This document shows, in pieces, positions 34,230 to 45,723 of a DNA stretch of 64,000 nucleotides. The position numbers and the translations under genes were made by a program. Positions within the stretch are counted from its first letter, which is position 1. Every line of letters starts with the position of its first letter. This DNA comes from Whalleya microplaca. Its lineage: Eukaryota > Ascomycota > Sordariomycetes > Xylariales > Xylariaceae. Below the pieces are notes generated by a model, which saw only the letters and a program-made list of their open reading frames with translations, was not told where the DNA came from and did no database searches. The DNA lies in contig MU385758.1 of NCBI GenBank assembly GCA_022497155.1, positions 186,001-250,000 of the forward strand, in the 5' to 3' direction.

Positions 34230-34600
34230 ACGCTTAGCATAACCTATCGCTTCTGCATCTGCTCTCACAGCCACAAGCATCAGCAGGAGATAAGCTCTTG
34301 GCACTGCAGAAAGGCCGAGGTATATTGATGTCCAACGCCCGTTTTGCAACCTCCCAATCGATATCTGCGAACGGCGTCATATGAAGCACGCCCGCATTTC
34401 CGATGAGGATATCTAGCCTGTCATCTGTCGCTTTCGAAACATCACCAATGATGCGAGTCTTGGGATGCCACGTCAAAAATGACTGTCTCAATGCCTCGAT
34501 CATACAGACAGGCTGGCTGGCTGGCAGGTGAGCGAAATGTGTGCCTGAGACTCCCGATGCGGAGACACGGTGGCCGCGCATGAGGGTCTAGATTTTGAGC
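34230..34600 (-). pseudogene. short-chain dehydrogenase/reductase relic
   Basis: Minus-strand fragment of a classical SDR. It retains the central Rossmann strand DRLDILIGNAGVLHMTPF (the NNAG motif altered to GNAG) and DIDWEVAKRALDINI, then loses frame. The N-terminal nucleotide-binding glycine motif and the YxxxK catalytic segment are not recoverable. It is only about a third of the family length (250-320 aa). It is unrelated in reading frame to the intact SDR at 36067. Confidence 0.65.
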
Positions 34601-36066
34601 GCGGAGCTAATGGCTCGTGGCCTGCAGCCGGTATTCAAGAAAGATTTGGGCGGCGTTGAATCCATGCATGAGATTTGGGGCACTGCACCTTGGTGAGGCG
34701 TGCTTCTGTAGGTAGGCTACGGTGGCTTACAGGGCTAAGCGCAGTGCAAACGCCCTAAATTCCCAAGGCGTTTTGTAAGGCAGATTCCAAGCAACAGGAG
34801 AGAGTGTAACAACATGTTTGATCTGATTAGTCCATTAACCGCCTAGTAACGTATAAGTGAGGTCATTCGCACGCTACACCTATTTTCCCGTATAAAAAGT
34901 GATAATCAACACATCAAAGGGCTTGTCAACACGACTATTTAGTGGTGCCAATCGAGATAATTATTTTAAAGCAACAGGTCGAGTAACATGATGCATCCCA
35001 TGATCCCATGAGCTATGATCTTGCAAAGTAATTAGGAGTCGTATTTCTAACGTCGTTCTGTATCACGAGATGAACCTATGAGGTAGCAAAACAACGCAGT
35101 TTTTGCACGGAGAACTAACTAAAAGGCTATTCTTCGAACAGCCTGTTATATACATGATCCTAACAAAGGATCCTAAGATCCTGACATTCTGTGTATTGAC
35201 GTAGAACCTACCTTGAGTATGTATGTACCTATGTGTTAGGTAATACATCTTCGGTCAATCCCACCCCCCCCCCCGAACGTACTCTCGCCCTATAAACTAA
35301 CAAACATCTTAGCTTACTGGTGTCAGTCCTTTCTTTGGGCATTTTCAACGAAGTTGGTCAACAGCAGCTTGAACACTTGCTATATTTCTTAATATGAAGT
35401 ATCCAGAACGTCCTGACAACCACTGGCACTTGCAGGTATCATAAGGAAGGACAACGTAAGACTACCTACCGCGACATCTCTACTACTCTAGTAGTAAGCT
35501 AACTTCAAACTCCCGACTTCGTGATCATTACAGTCCGGGCAGTTGAGTTCGGATGAAATGGTATTTTATATTTTTCAGCCACATGAGTGAAGAATGCTTT
35601 GAAGGGTCGCCTAATCTCATGGGAAGTCGTCTCGTTAGGAAAATCCAATATCACTTTCTTAATTGTCCAAAGTCCTCTGCTTCACAAGTCAAACTCCCGT
35701 TAAATCCACTATCCCGTTCTGCTACATTATCTAGGGTGACTTAAGCTCATGTTGTTAGGTACGCAATAATAAGGTTCAGTGTCACGGAGATAGAGTCTAT
35801 CTCCGCCAAAACTATGTGAGGGCAACCTTATCCCGTCATCGTCATAGCTCATATGAGCTCCAATATATGACACAAGACAATTGGGTATGTAAATAGAGCG
35901 AGTATATAAAAATCTATATCTATTCTGCATAGAGAACTAGTTATCTCTTAGATCCCTCGAGTTCATCTCATATCGAGATTTCAAACACATTGATAATAGC
36001 CCGAATACATCACAACATCCCGGCTCTTTAGTTGTTGATAAAGGAAATATGTATTAGACAGTAACT
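34601..36066. other. intergenic, SDR upstream region
   Basis: No gene recognised. Features seen: a C homopolymer run near 35264-35275, a 21-nt imperfect palindrome CGGAGATAGAGTCTATCTCCG near 35788-35808, and a TATA-like element at 35903-35912. Confidence 0.5.
35903..35912 (+). promoter_or_regulatory. candidate TATA box of SDR gene
   Basis: TATATAAAAA about 155 nt upstream of the SDR ATG at 36067, same strand. Supported by sequence and spacing only. Confidence 0.4.
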
Positions 36067-37047
36067 ATGTCATTTGAAAATCCTTCCGGGAAGACATTGA
36101 CTTGGTTAATCACGGGCTGTTCATCCGGTTTTGGTCTGGCCATGGCGCGCATAGCTCAATCTCACGGACACAATGTCATCGCAACGTCCCGCGATCCGAG
36201 CCGCACGCCTGAGCTAGTTGACGAGATCATATCCAGGGGAGGGAAGTGGGTCAAGCTTGACCTTATCGACGTGAACTGCGGACAGGTGATCGATGATTTC
36301 GAAGCTCAGGGGACTGCTATCGACGTCTTGATCAACACCGCAGCAATCGGTATATCGGGCCCTCTCGAATCTTTCAACGACGATGAAATCCGCCGAATCA
36401 TGGAAACCAATTTCTTAGGTCCTTATCGCCTGATCAGAGCTGCGGCGCCTCGCATGCGCAAGAGACGTTCTGGCATCATTGTCAACTTCAGCAGCGGTGC
36501 CGGGCTGGAGGCTCGGCAGTCACTTGGGTTCTATGGTGCATCCAAGGCTGCATTAGAGGGCAAGTGGTTTATCTACATGGTTTGGTTCTTGGTATTTACA
36601 TCCTCAGGTATCACGAAGGTGCTCTACAAAGAGCTTCAGGACTTTAATGTCCGCGTCCTGTTGGTCTGCCTTGGCAGCTTCAACACTGGTATGTCTACTA
36701 GAGTGAAGGCAGTCGCGAAGCCGCTGGACTTGGACTACGACAGAACCACGACAAGAGAAAATTTCGATATACTGACAACGGGAGACCTGAAGGTCTCTGG
36801 AGACCATCTCAAGGCCGTCAAGGTGATCTATGAAGTTATCTTGGGAGAGGGCATCGGCAAGGGCCACGAGAAAGAATTAATGCTCCCGTTGGGAAAGGAC
36901 ATGCTGCTATTAATCCAGAAAATTAAAGAGAAACTTACTCACGCCACGGAAATGTTCAAAGATGTTGGTAATAACGTTAACGTGGATGGGGAGGACACCC
37001 TCATTGAGACATATAGTGGAACAACATTTATGCGAATGCCAAAGTAG
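36067..37047 (+). CDS. short-chain dehydrogenase/reductase
   Basis: NAD(P)-dependent oxidoreductase of the classical SDR family, substrate unknown. The nucleotide-binding motif TGCSSGFG is at residues 18-25, the structural NTAAIG (variant of NNAG) near residue 91, and the catalytic YGASK near residue 159 with its serine in NFSSGAG. The frame is open throughout as 326 codons. Residues just after ALEG (KWFIYMVWFLVFTSS) do not fit the family, however. Removing 36560-36607 (48 nt, GCAAGT...CTCAG) gives ALEGITKVLYKEL and a 310-aa protein, so I infer a GC-AG intron whose length is a multiple of three. The C-terminal 60 residues are variable. A degenerate SDR relic lies 1.5 kb upstream on the other strand. 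Confidence 0.88.
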   Translation: MSFENPSGKTLTWLITGCSSGFGLAMARIAQSHGHNVIATSRDPSRTPELVDEIISRGGKWVKLDLIDVNCGQVIDDFEAQGTAIDVLINTAAIGISGPLESFNDDEIRRIMETNFLGPYRLIRAAAPRMRKRRSGIIVNFSSGAGLEARQSLGFYGASKAALEGKWFIYMVWFLVFTSSGITKVLYKELQDFNVRVLLVCLGSFNTGMSTRVKAVAKPLDLDYDRTTTRENFDILTTGDLKVSGDHLKAVKVIYEVILGEGIGKGHEKELMLPLGKDMLLLIQKIKEKLTHATEMFKDVGNNVNVDGEDTLIETYSGTTFMRMPK

Positions 37048-37991
37048 AGACACCTTACCTATGCTTTACTCTACTTTCGTTTGACAATAATGAGGATATG
37101 TTATGCTATGGTAGTAAAGTCTAAGCGCTCACATTTAAAGCACCTCCGAAGATACTTTGTAAATGAAAATGTCTTGAAGCAACTATTCCGCCGAGCTCCA
37201 TAGGGTTAGGGGCAATATGAACCATTACCCCTATCGTGACAGATACTTTAAACTTAAAAGATTTTGCTACAGTTTTCCTCGCCTTGTATCGAAGTTCTTC
37301 TTTTATGAACATGTCATTTAAGGCATGAGCCGGCCTCCCATATATACAATGTCTTTTTAAGCAAACAGAACACAGTAACGTTCACATCCCCAAGGGGTAT
37401 CTTAAGTATTACAGGAAACTTCAAGCAGGAATTATCGGTTTGAAAACGATGGCCATATACTAAAGATATAGAGTACCTTGATGTCCGCGACATAAATTGT
37501 TAATGTGTGGAAGAGGAGGGCTTGTTAGGGAAACATGATGATGGACGAAAATGTCTCCGCGGTTACTGTCCAATAAAGTTGAATTCAGACCGCCCTAAGT
37601 ATTTCTGCACTGGATTGGTTATCATAAGTTGCATTGCCGGCTCTTCAGGCGTAAGCTGCGCCACAGTCACATTTTAAGTAGCCATGAGTTTGGCTGCTTT
37701 CCTTTTCCTCCAACCTTACCCTTCCCTTCTAAATCCTCTCAACCGATAGAGACATTGACTTCAAGTCTTGTATATCTGAAACCCCCTACCTTTATATCCG
37801 GGCCTAAATATTCGCCACGAAATGGTGAACGGGTCGTTGTTTGTCGCACGAAACTAGTCTTCCCCATGACTAAAGGCTGCAGCCTCGCCTCACAATCTTA
37901 ACATTCTGGACGTTTCCTGGTTCTGTCGATAGAAATTCAATTGAGCGAAAAGATATTGCGATCTGATTGTACCCGCATACCATATCGTAAG
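37048..37991. other. intergenic, no gene recognised
   Basis: Separates the SDR from the second NLR. Only short frames without motif support. The last 200 nt should hold the NLR promoter. Confidence 0.5.
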
Positions 37992-40900
37992 ATGGCAGAT
38001 GCCCCGGCCCCCGAGAGAGGTACACGGTGTTCGACCGATGTCCATTCAACGGGTATAACAGAGCTTTATGTACCACCCTCTCCGGTAATCGAGTGAGTAC
38101 ACTATTCAAGTTTCTACTGCCTTATATATAGCCAATTTTTAAGGGACTAACAGAATCTCAATAGTATATGCTTCGTTCACGGCTTTACTGGTCACCCAGA
38201 GCGGACTTGGAGATCAAAAAAACGAACGAAACGTGAAGCCGAAAACGGGTCCAGTGTCCCTCCTAAGAGACGACTGACAAGCGGCTGGCGAGCGATATCG
38301 AGGGTTAGTGTTCGTGATAACAACAACCTCGCAGAACAGGCGGTAGTGAAAGCTGAGCATGTGTATTGGCCAAGAGGTATGCAGCTACCACTATTTTAAA
38401 CAAGTCTTTCCTCACGTAATTGTGTTTTATTTGACGGCCGTAGAAGAGAGACAATGCGGCTTACCTTATGTATTCACAGATTTGGTTCCAGAAATTATGC
38501 CACAGGCTCGCGTCTTGACATTTGGTTATGACACACATATTAAACATTCGCTTGTGGGCCCTATCAGTCACAACAGGCTCAGCGATCACGCGCAAGACTT
38601 CCTCGCTGCATTAGAAGCTGTTAGAATGTCCGACGGCTCGCGACCCTTATTGTTCATAGCACACAGCTTAGGAGGGTTGCTGGTAAAAGATATGCTATCG
38701 CTATCTCGCAGTTACGAGCAAGATCAACCCGATCGAGCAAGCATCTACCACTCAACAGTTGGTCTCGTGTTCTTTGGCACTCCTCATGGAGGAGCAAACC
38801 CTTTGAATATCGTACATGAGACCCTCGTTGGACTTACTAAGACCCTAGGCTGGAAGGTGAATGAAGAAATCGTTCGGATCTTGATGCCAGCTGCGGAGCA
38901 ACTTGATCAATTACGGCACGGATTTAGAAGTATGACATATGAAAAGCATTGGGACATTTATACATTTCAAGAAGAGTTTGGCCTGCGTACATTGGGCAGC
39001 AAAAAGGTATGCTGCTTACCATCCGTCAATCCACCTCCTTCTCCCCCGGCCTTCCAAAAGGCGCATTCGACGTCTCTTAATTTAACAAATGTTGTTAACA
39101 ACTAGTTGCTAACTCAATCCCATTTAGGTTGTCGAGGATTGTTCATCCTGCATAAATGATAATCAACATGAGAGGGTTGCTCACATTCAAGCCGATCATG
39201 TCGATATGTGCAGATTTGATGGCGTTGAAGACCCTGAGTTCCATAAGGTTGCTGCTGTACTCCGCCGCGTTCAAGACACCTTACATGCCAAAGTATCTAG
39301 CGTTTCAATTGTAAAGCAACCCGCAACATGGCAGACTATTCCCTCCGACCAGAGGGAGAGGCTGCTGGAAAAGTTGAGGTTCGAGCAAATCAGTACCAGG
39401 TACGCGACACTCAAGCAAGCGCATAACAGGACATGCCAATGGCTTCCAAAGAGTAGCCTATACAAGAAATGGAGCGATCCTAGAAGTTTGGCCGAGCACC
39501 ATGGATTCTTATGGATCAAAGGAAAGCCGGGCGCCGGCAAATCGATCTTAATGAAGTACCTCGTCGACAAACACGGAAGATCGGAAAAGAACAGGACAAT
39601 GGTCTCATTTTTCTTCAACGCAAGAGGAAGTGAGCTTGAACGATCGACAGAAGGGCTTTACAGATCATTGTTGTTTCAGCTTTTCGAAAATATCAATGAT
39701 CTTGATTGTGATGTAGAGCCCTTGCAACGGCTCCTTCAGGGGATGGTAGACCCAACTTGGCCAATTGAAACCCTGAAGGAGGTCTTCAGCTCAGCCATCG
39801 AAAACCTTGGCACACGCGATCTGATTTGCTTCATTGATGCTTTGGATGAGTGCCCTGAAGATGATATTCGCGATATGGTATCCTTCTTCGAGGACGTTTG
39901 CGAGAGCGCTGTAGAAGCAGACTGTTCAGTCCGGGTTTGCTTCTCTAGTCGACATTATCCGCATATCACCATTAGAAATGGGTTGCACCTTATCCTGGAG
40001 GATCTTCCCGACCACTCCAATGATATTCGTAACTACATTTGCTCTAAACTTCGAATCACCCAGGGGCAACAGAGCCAAGACATTGAAGAGGAAATCCTGC
40101 AAAGATCGTCAAACATCTTTCTCTGGGCAGCTCTAGTCGTCGATATTCTTAATAAGGAACATGACAAGGGCGGGAATGCCACCGTCCACCGGAGGCTGCA
40201 ACAAATTCCAACTGGATTACACCAATTGTTCCAAGACATGTTAACCAGAGATAACGACAATATCGATGAGCTTATCCTTTGCCTTCAATGGATTCTCTTT
40301 GCGAAACGGCCACTACGCCCTGAAGAGCTTTACTACGCAATGCAGCTGGGAATCGATTCTAACTTATCAGATCTGGATGCGAAGAAAGTTCCAATGGTCC
40401 GAATCAATCGATTCAATCTCAATGCATCTAAAGGACTCACAGAGGTGACCAAGAAGTCGCCGACCGTTCAGTTCATCCATGAGTCTGTCAGGGACTATTT
40501 ACTTCGGGAAAATGGATTACAAACTTTGATTCAACATCGTGTTGGCACTGGGGGTAACATTGACGGTGTCAGCCATGATACTCTCAAACACAATTGCCTT
40601 AAACAGCTTGTAGCACCTATGCCAGTCATGTTGCCATCTTTACCAGATCCTTTACCGAAGGCATCCTCCTCCGAAGCAGCGGAATTACGAGACCTAGTGA
40701 GATCGCATATCCCCTTTTTGGATTATGCTGTCCACAATGTGCTTGGCCATGCGGATTCGGCACAAGCAAGTGGATTAGACCAGGCCGCTTTCTTGTCTAC
40801 GTTTCCTCGCGAGCAGTGGATCATTCTCGACAACTTGTTTCAGAAGTACGAAATCCGCCGGCACACACGGAAAGCGTCTCTGCTATACCTCTTTGCAGAA

Positions 40901-42658
40901 CATAACTTGGCAAGTCTAATCAACCATCTTCCCTATCGACACGACACATTGCTCCTCAGCAATGATTCTGAGCGGTATCCTTATCCTATCGTTGCAGCCA
41001 TGGCATTAGGCCACCGCGAGGCCATCCGCGCAATTGCAATTGAGATGGCTAAAGCAAATGCTACCTCCACAAAGGCGTCACTTGTTCCTCAAATTTGTGA
41101 AGAACTCAGCGATATCTCTCATGTTCAGCCAGATAGAGATCACAAACGATGGAAGAACACTGACATACTTCCATACATTGTCGAGTTGGGTAGTTTTTCT
41201 TTAATCAATGCTCTCTGGGATAGGCTAGGGAGACCAATCAAAGACTTACGCCAAGTTTCAGAGAGTTTTTTGGTGCAATCTCGCTCCTTGAAATTCACGA
41301 AGTTTCTGATATGCCGCGGAGCAGATATAAATGCTACCAATGACGTGGGTGATACTGCTTTGATGTGCGCGGCCAAGAATGATGCAGTTGACATCGCAGA
41401 GTATCTCCTACGTACCGGAGCAGCTTTAGGCCTTTGCAACAAATCCGGAGATTCGGCTCTAGATCTTGCAGAATCAACTGCAATGGCCAAGTTGTTAATC
41501 AACCTTGGATTAAATCGAAATACCTGCCACCAAATTTCCTCGTCACTACTCAAGGTATTCTATCAAGGTAGTCCTTGGCTGCTCGAGCTCCTTGCAGCTC
41601 TGTCTGACGATCAACGGAATATGTGCGTTAGCGCCACAAATAGGAACGGCAATAATATACTTCACATAATAGCAAAGGATTCTTCTAAATCTTCATTGCT
41701 GCTGTTACAATTTTTGATACACAATACCGAGGAGTTAGTGAATTCCAAGAATCACAGAGGGCAGACTCCCTTGTCGATAGCCGCTCAATATGGCTTGGTG
41801 GAGAATGTGAAGTTACTATGTGGCCCTGGCAAAGCAAATGTCAACTTGACGGACGAAGAAGGTCGTCCACCTCTCACATACGCTTCAATTTGCTCCGGTG
41901 TCAAACTGGTTGAAACCCTCCTTGATGCTGGTGCAGATCCAACGCTTGCCGACAAAGAAGGTAAGACGCCTTTGGTGTATGCTTTCAAAGGAGGCAGCAC
42001 ATATGCTACGATGTTGCTTGACCATCCATTGGTCGACCCTAATTGCAGAGATGTAGCTGGTCGAACACAATTGATGTTGATTGCTAGGAAAGCAACGATG
42101 ACGGATTATGCTGAGGACCAAGTCGAACTTATGAAAATCCTATTGCAAAGTCCGAAAGTCGACACCAGCCTTAAGTGTAATTGTGGAATGACAGCAATTC
42201 ATTATGCGGCATCAAGCGGGAGACATGATTACCTGTCTACGTTGCTGGCAATGACTGCCTTGAAACCTGACGAGCCAGATCATGAGGGTAGGACGCCCTT
42301 AATTCACGTATGTAGTGATTTCCTTGATATCGATGAGCAAGGAGATCATCTTGATACGATGAAACATCTAATAGAAACCGGAAGTGTAGATGTGAATGCC
42401 AGAGATCTCGCTGGGAAGACACCGTTGTGGCACCTTCTTCTATGTTTAGCGCATGGGAGTCTAGGTTCGGCCTTACTTATTGAAGCACTTCTGAAAAATA
42501 GGTTGGTGGATCCATGCATTACATGGAACGGATATACTCCACTTGGATATGCAGAGTCGAAGGCTACTGAAAGCGCGAGAAAAGATGCTGACACATGGGG
42601 AAAGATCGCCTGTATACTTAATTCCTATACGAAGGCGTGGCATCTTGCACGGATATGA
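37992..42658 (+). CDS. NLR-type protein, alpha/beta hydrolase-NACHT-ankyrin
   Basis: Complete fungal NLR of 1456 aa. Exons are 37992-38092, 38165-38376, 38480-39006 and 39128-42658, with introns of 72, 103 and 121 nt and clear CTAAC or TTGAC branch sites. Order: N-terminal serine-hydrolase domain (FVHGFTGHPERTW from residue 37, nucleophile Ser167 in AHSLGG, then FFGTPHGG), an NACHT with Walker A GKPGAGKS at 412-419 and Walker B CFIDALDEC around residues 515-522, then about ten divergent ankyrin repeats over the last 500 residues. By family knowledge the hydrolase is the effector released by nucleotide-driven assembly. Unlike the NLR at the left edge, its repeats are not conserved at DNA level. 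Start: the ATG at 37992 gives MADAPAPERGTRCS, leading into ELYVPPSPVID, which fits the family. Confidence 0.93.
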
Positions 42659-43214
42659 ATAAATGACTAAGATATTTGTCATTAAGCAACATCAAGCCCA
42701 GCATCGAAATGAGCACTCAATAATGTCGTCCACGGGAAGAGTGAATGTCAGTAGGACGTGCTGCCGACAGCATAGAAATATACTAGGCTTATGAATGGAA
42801 TTCCAGCTACTTATCTAGGTATACCGGATTCGTTGGGAGAACTAATCACCTCAGTCCTATGTTGCTAGTGGCCTGCCGTAGTTCACTCACATGGGCGTTG
42901 GGTCGAACAAATGAACTTACTACACATTCAATTATTTCGGCCTTTGAAACTGATGCGGCTTCTATAGTTACTAGCAACGTTTAGTAAGCGGAACGAACCG
43001 TCGCTGCAAGTGCATCTGCCGTTGAAACGCGACTGGTTCATGGTGACGTCACCGAGGAGTACTCGATTATGTTACCCCCTTCCGGCTAATTCATGAGATG
43101 CGACTTTATCAGCTCACGGAGTAGTTACGAGTAGTTATCTCTGAGCGCGGGGCTGCCAGTTACTTTCAATGTTCACGTTACAAGATAGTCTATTGACTAG
43201 AGCAAGGAGAAATC
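42659..43214. other. intergenic, monooxygenase promoter region
   Basis: No gene recognised between the NLR stop and the monooxygenase ATG. AT-balanced sequence without repeats of note. Confidence 0.5.
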
Positions 43215-44584
43215 ATGGCCTCAGAATCATTTAAGCCCCTAAGTCAAGGACAGGCGCCGAAGAAGCTACATTTTGTGATAGTGTGTGCTGTCGTCAAGCT
43301 GTGTGTCGGTGCAATGCTAACTATGTCACCTAGGTTGGTGGCTCTCTTGGCGGGCTTGCGGTTGGGCTCGCTTTGAAGACCATTGGGCATGACACGACAA
43401 TACTAGAGCGAAATCCAGCCCCTCTATTGCAAGACCAAGGGGCTGGGATAGTTGCGGGAGGCGACACTCTGGAGTTCTTCAAGAGATATAATCGGTGCGA
43501 TGGGCCATTCGCCGTCAGCTCGAAGCGAAGACAATACCTCAACAAGGAGGGCAATGTGGTGCACAAGGAAGAGATGGTGCAGAACATGACCTCGTGGGAT
43601 CTCGCGTATTATCTTATGCGCGCCAATTACGATGGTATTGAAAGTCCGTATTGCAAAGTGCCAGAGCCAGTTTCAGGCCATGGCAAAGCGACGCATCTGC
43701 ATGATCGACAGGTCACACACTTCAAGGAGGAAGGAGATGGTGTGCGTGTATTCTGGAAAACAAGCAACGGAGAAGAAGGAAGCATTGTTAGCGATATCCT
43801 CATTGGGGCCGATGGACCTAGCTCGACGATACGCAAGATTCTAGAACTTGGGGTTGAACGCAAATACACAGGCTATTGCGCGCTTCGTGGGACCCTGCTC
43901 GAGAGCGAAGCCAGTGAGTCAGCCAAGGAGGCGTTCTGCGAGCGATTCACTTTCTTCCACTGCCCCGGTGTCCAGATCTTAGCGTACTTAATCCCAGGAA
44001 AGAACGGCACCCTCGAGCCAGGGGAACGTCTTATCAACTTTGTGTACTACTCCAATTTCCCCGAAGGCTCATCTGAGTTGGAGGAGATTATGACAGACAA
44101 GAACGGGAGGCGCCGACCAATCACTATGCCACCAGGCATGACAGATCCGAATGCTTGGGAGAAGCAAAGGCAACTCGCCCGTGAGCGACTTCCGCCACAG
44201 TTTGCAGAAGTCGTGTGCGGGACTAAGAAGCCGTTTGTTCAAGCCGTCACGGATGTCATCAGTACTCAGCACGAGTACTTGGGCGGTAAAGTGGTGCTCA
44301 TCGGTGATGCGCTCGCTGGCTTTCGTCCCCATACTGTTGCTTCTACCTCACAGGCTACATTCGATGCTATGATCTTCGCCGACTATATCCAAGGTAAGGT
44401 ATCCAGAAATGAGTGGAAGAAGCAGACGATGGGATTCGCGAGGTACATTCAGAAGAGAGGAGTCAATATGGGCGAGCGAAGTCAACATCAGGATCTCCCG
44501 CTGGAAGAGCATATTCACGATCGCAATGTCGCATCAACCCCGCGGGTGGAAGAAATCTACCCTGACTGGGCAACGGCCATATAA
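43215..44584 (+). CDS. FAD-dependent aromatic monooxygenase
   Basis: Group A flavoprotein hydroxylase resembling 2,6-dihydroxypyridine 3-monooxygenase and related enzymes. It uses NAD(P)H and oxygen to hydroxylate an aromatic or heteroaromatic ring. Two exons, 43215-43280 and 43334-44584, flank a 53-nt intron (GTGTGT...GCTAACT...CTAG), giving 438 aa. The intron splits the dinucleotide-binding motif: exon 1 ends LHFVI and exon 2 opens VGGSLGGLAVGLAL. Further motifs are TILERNP, LIGADGPSSTIR (the DG motif) and LIGDALAGFRPHTVASTSQA (the GD motif). There is no signal peptide. It converges on a secreted DUF4360-like gene. Substrate is not determinable from sequence. Confidence 0.9.
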
Positions 44585-44851
44585 GGGGCTGCTACAACTT
44601 AAAGCTTCAGCCGCTTCGAAAGCTGATGTGCGTTTGTCTGATTTTTCACTGGTAGCATATACAGTGGTTTTGAATATAGAGCTATATATTTTGTACTTAA
44701 CTGGGAAGAGGATTTCTTCCTTGCTTGTACGTTCGTATGACACTGCCCGTATGTTGACAACGGTATCCAACCTTTACTTTCACACGCTACGAGCCAGAGA
44801 TAACATGCCACATAATACTCGTGGTAATGTGATATTGCGAAATTGGTTATT

Positions 44852-45723
44852 CTACCATTGCACAGTCCTCTTGCCCGTGGTACTGTCTGTCTGGCTTCCA
44901 CGCTGGCAAGTCTCAAAATCATCAATCCTGAAGTGACCCCAAGCATTTCGCTCCAATGGATCACATTTGTCCCAGACGAGCCCAAACTCAGCCGTCAAGG
45001 CCGGGCCCTTTATTCGCCCAAATACTCCATTACCGGTTGTAGAGTATCCTTCCTTTGTTAGGTATGCATGGAATTGGAATTGCACCTCCATTTTATCGTC
45101 GTATGAGTACTCCTGGCCGGTGAAACAAGGAGACCAAGCTAGGTTATTATTCGGGATATTGACCTGGAAATCCTCGTCATAGTCTCCGTTGAGGCCGAAG
45201 TCTACCGGCGTGGTCGGGACATCCATCTAGACGTATTCGTGTAAGATGCATGGGTGTGAAAGACAAGGGCCGCCGATGGACGACTTACTAGGTATGAACC
45301 GGACGTATTCTTGACAGTTGGCTGCTCTATAAGAAGGGAATTCTTGAGGTGCTCCCACTGGAAGTAAGCATTGACAGCAAAGTTCTGCATGCGCGCTCCT
45401 CCGCTGAGCTTGGCGTGTCCGGTGTAGGTTACATCTGACAGACCAAAGCGCCAGCCCTGGGGAAAGGCGCCAAGCTCAATGATCATAACGCATATTGCAG
45501 CCTCGGTATCGTACTCGTCGGTTGGTGACACCGCCGCCCGCATATCGGAGAAGTCGAGTCTGAGATTGTTGGGCTTCAGTGATATGTCCAAGCTTGGAGC
45601 CGGGAAGCAACCACCGGAGTTAGCACCGCGGATGGCGAGGATGGTGGGGATCGTCTCAGGTGCAGACTGCGCAATCGCAATGCTAGCTGCGTGGAAAAAC
45701 ATCAACCCGAGAAAAGTCTTCAT
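44852..45723 (-). CDS. secreted DUF4360-like protein
   Basis: Two exons, 45723-45289 and 45226-44852, with a 62-nt intron (GTAAGT...GTCTAG), giving 269 aa. Residues 1-18 are a signal peptide (FLGLMFFHAASIAIA) followed by QSAPET. The mature part has the DUF4360-like layout: a Cys after a Gly-rich start (SGGCFPAP), strands LDISLKPNNLRLDFSDM, then ICVMIIELGAFPQGWRFGLSDVTYTGHAKL. The C-terminal half, including WSPCFTG and FGLVWDKCDP, contributes cysteines for likely disulfides. Function of the family is unknown; in fungi the members are small secreted proteins. The family match is by pattern and moderately sure. The tail after residue 255 is polar and probably disordered. Confidence 0.78.
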
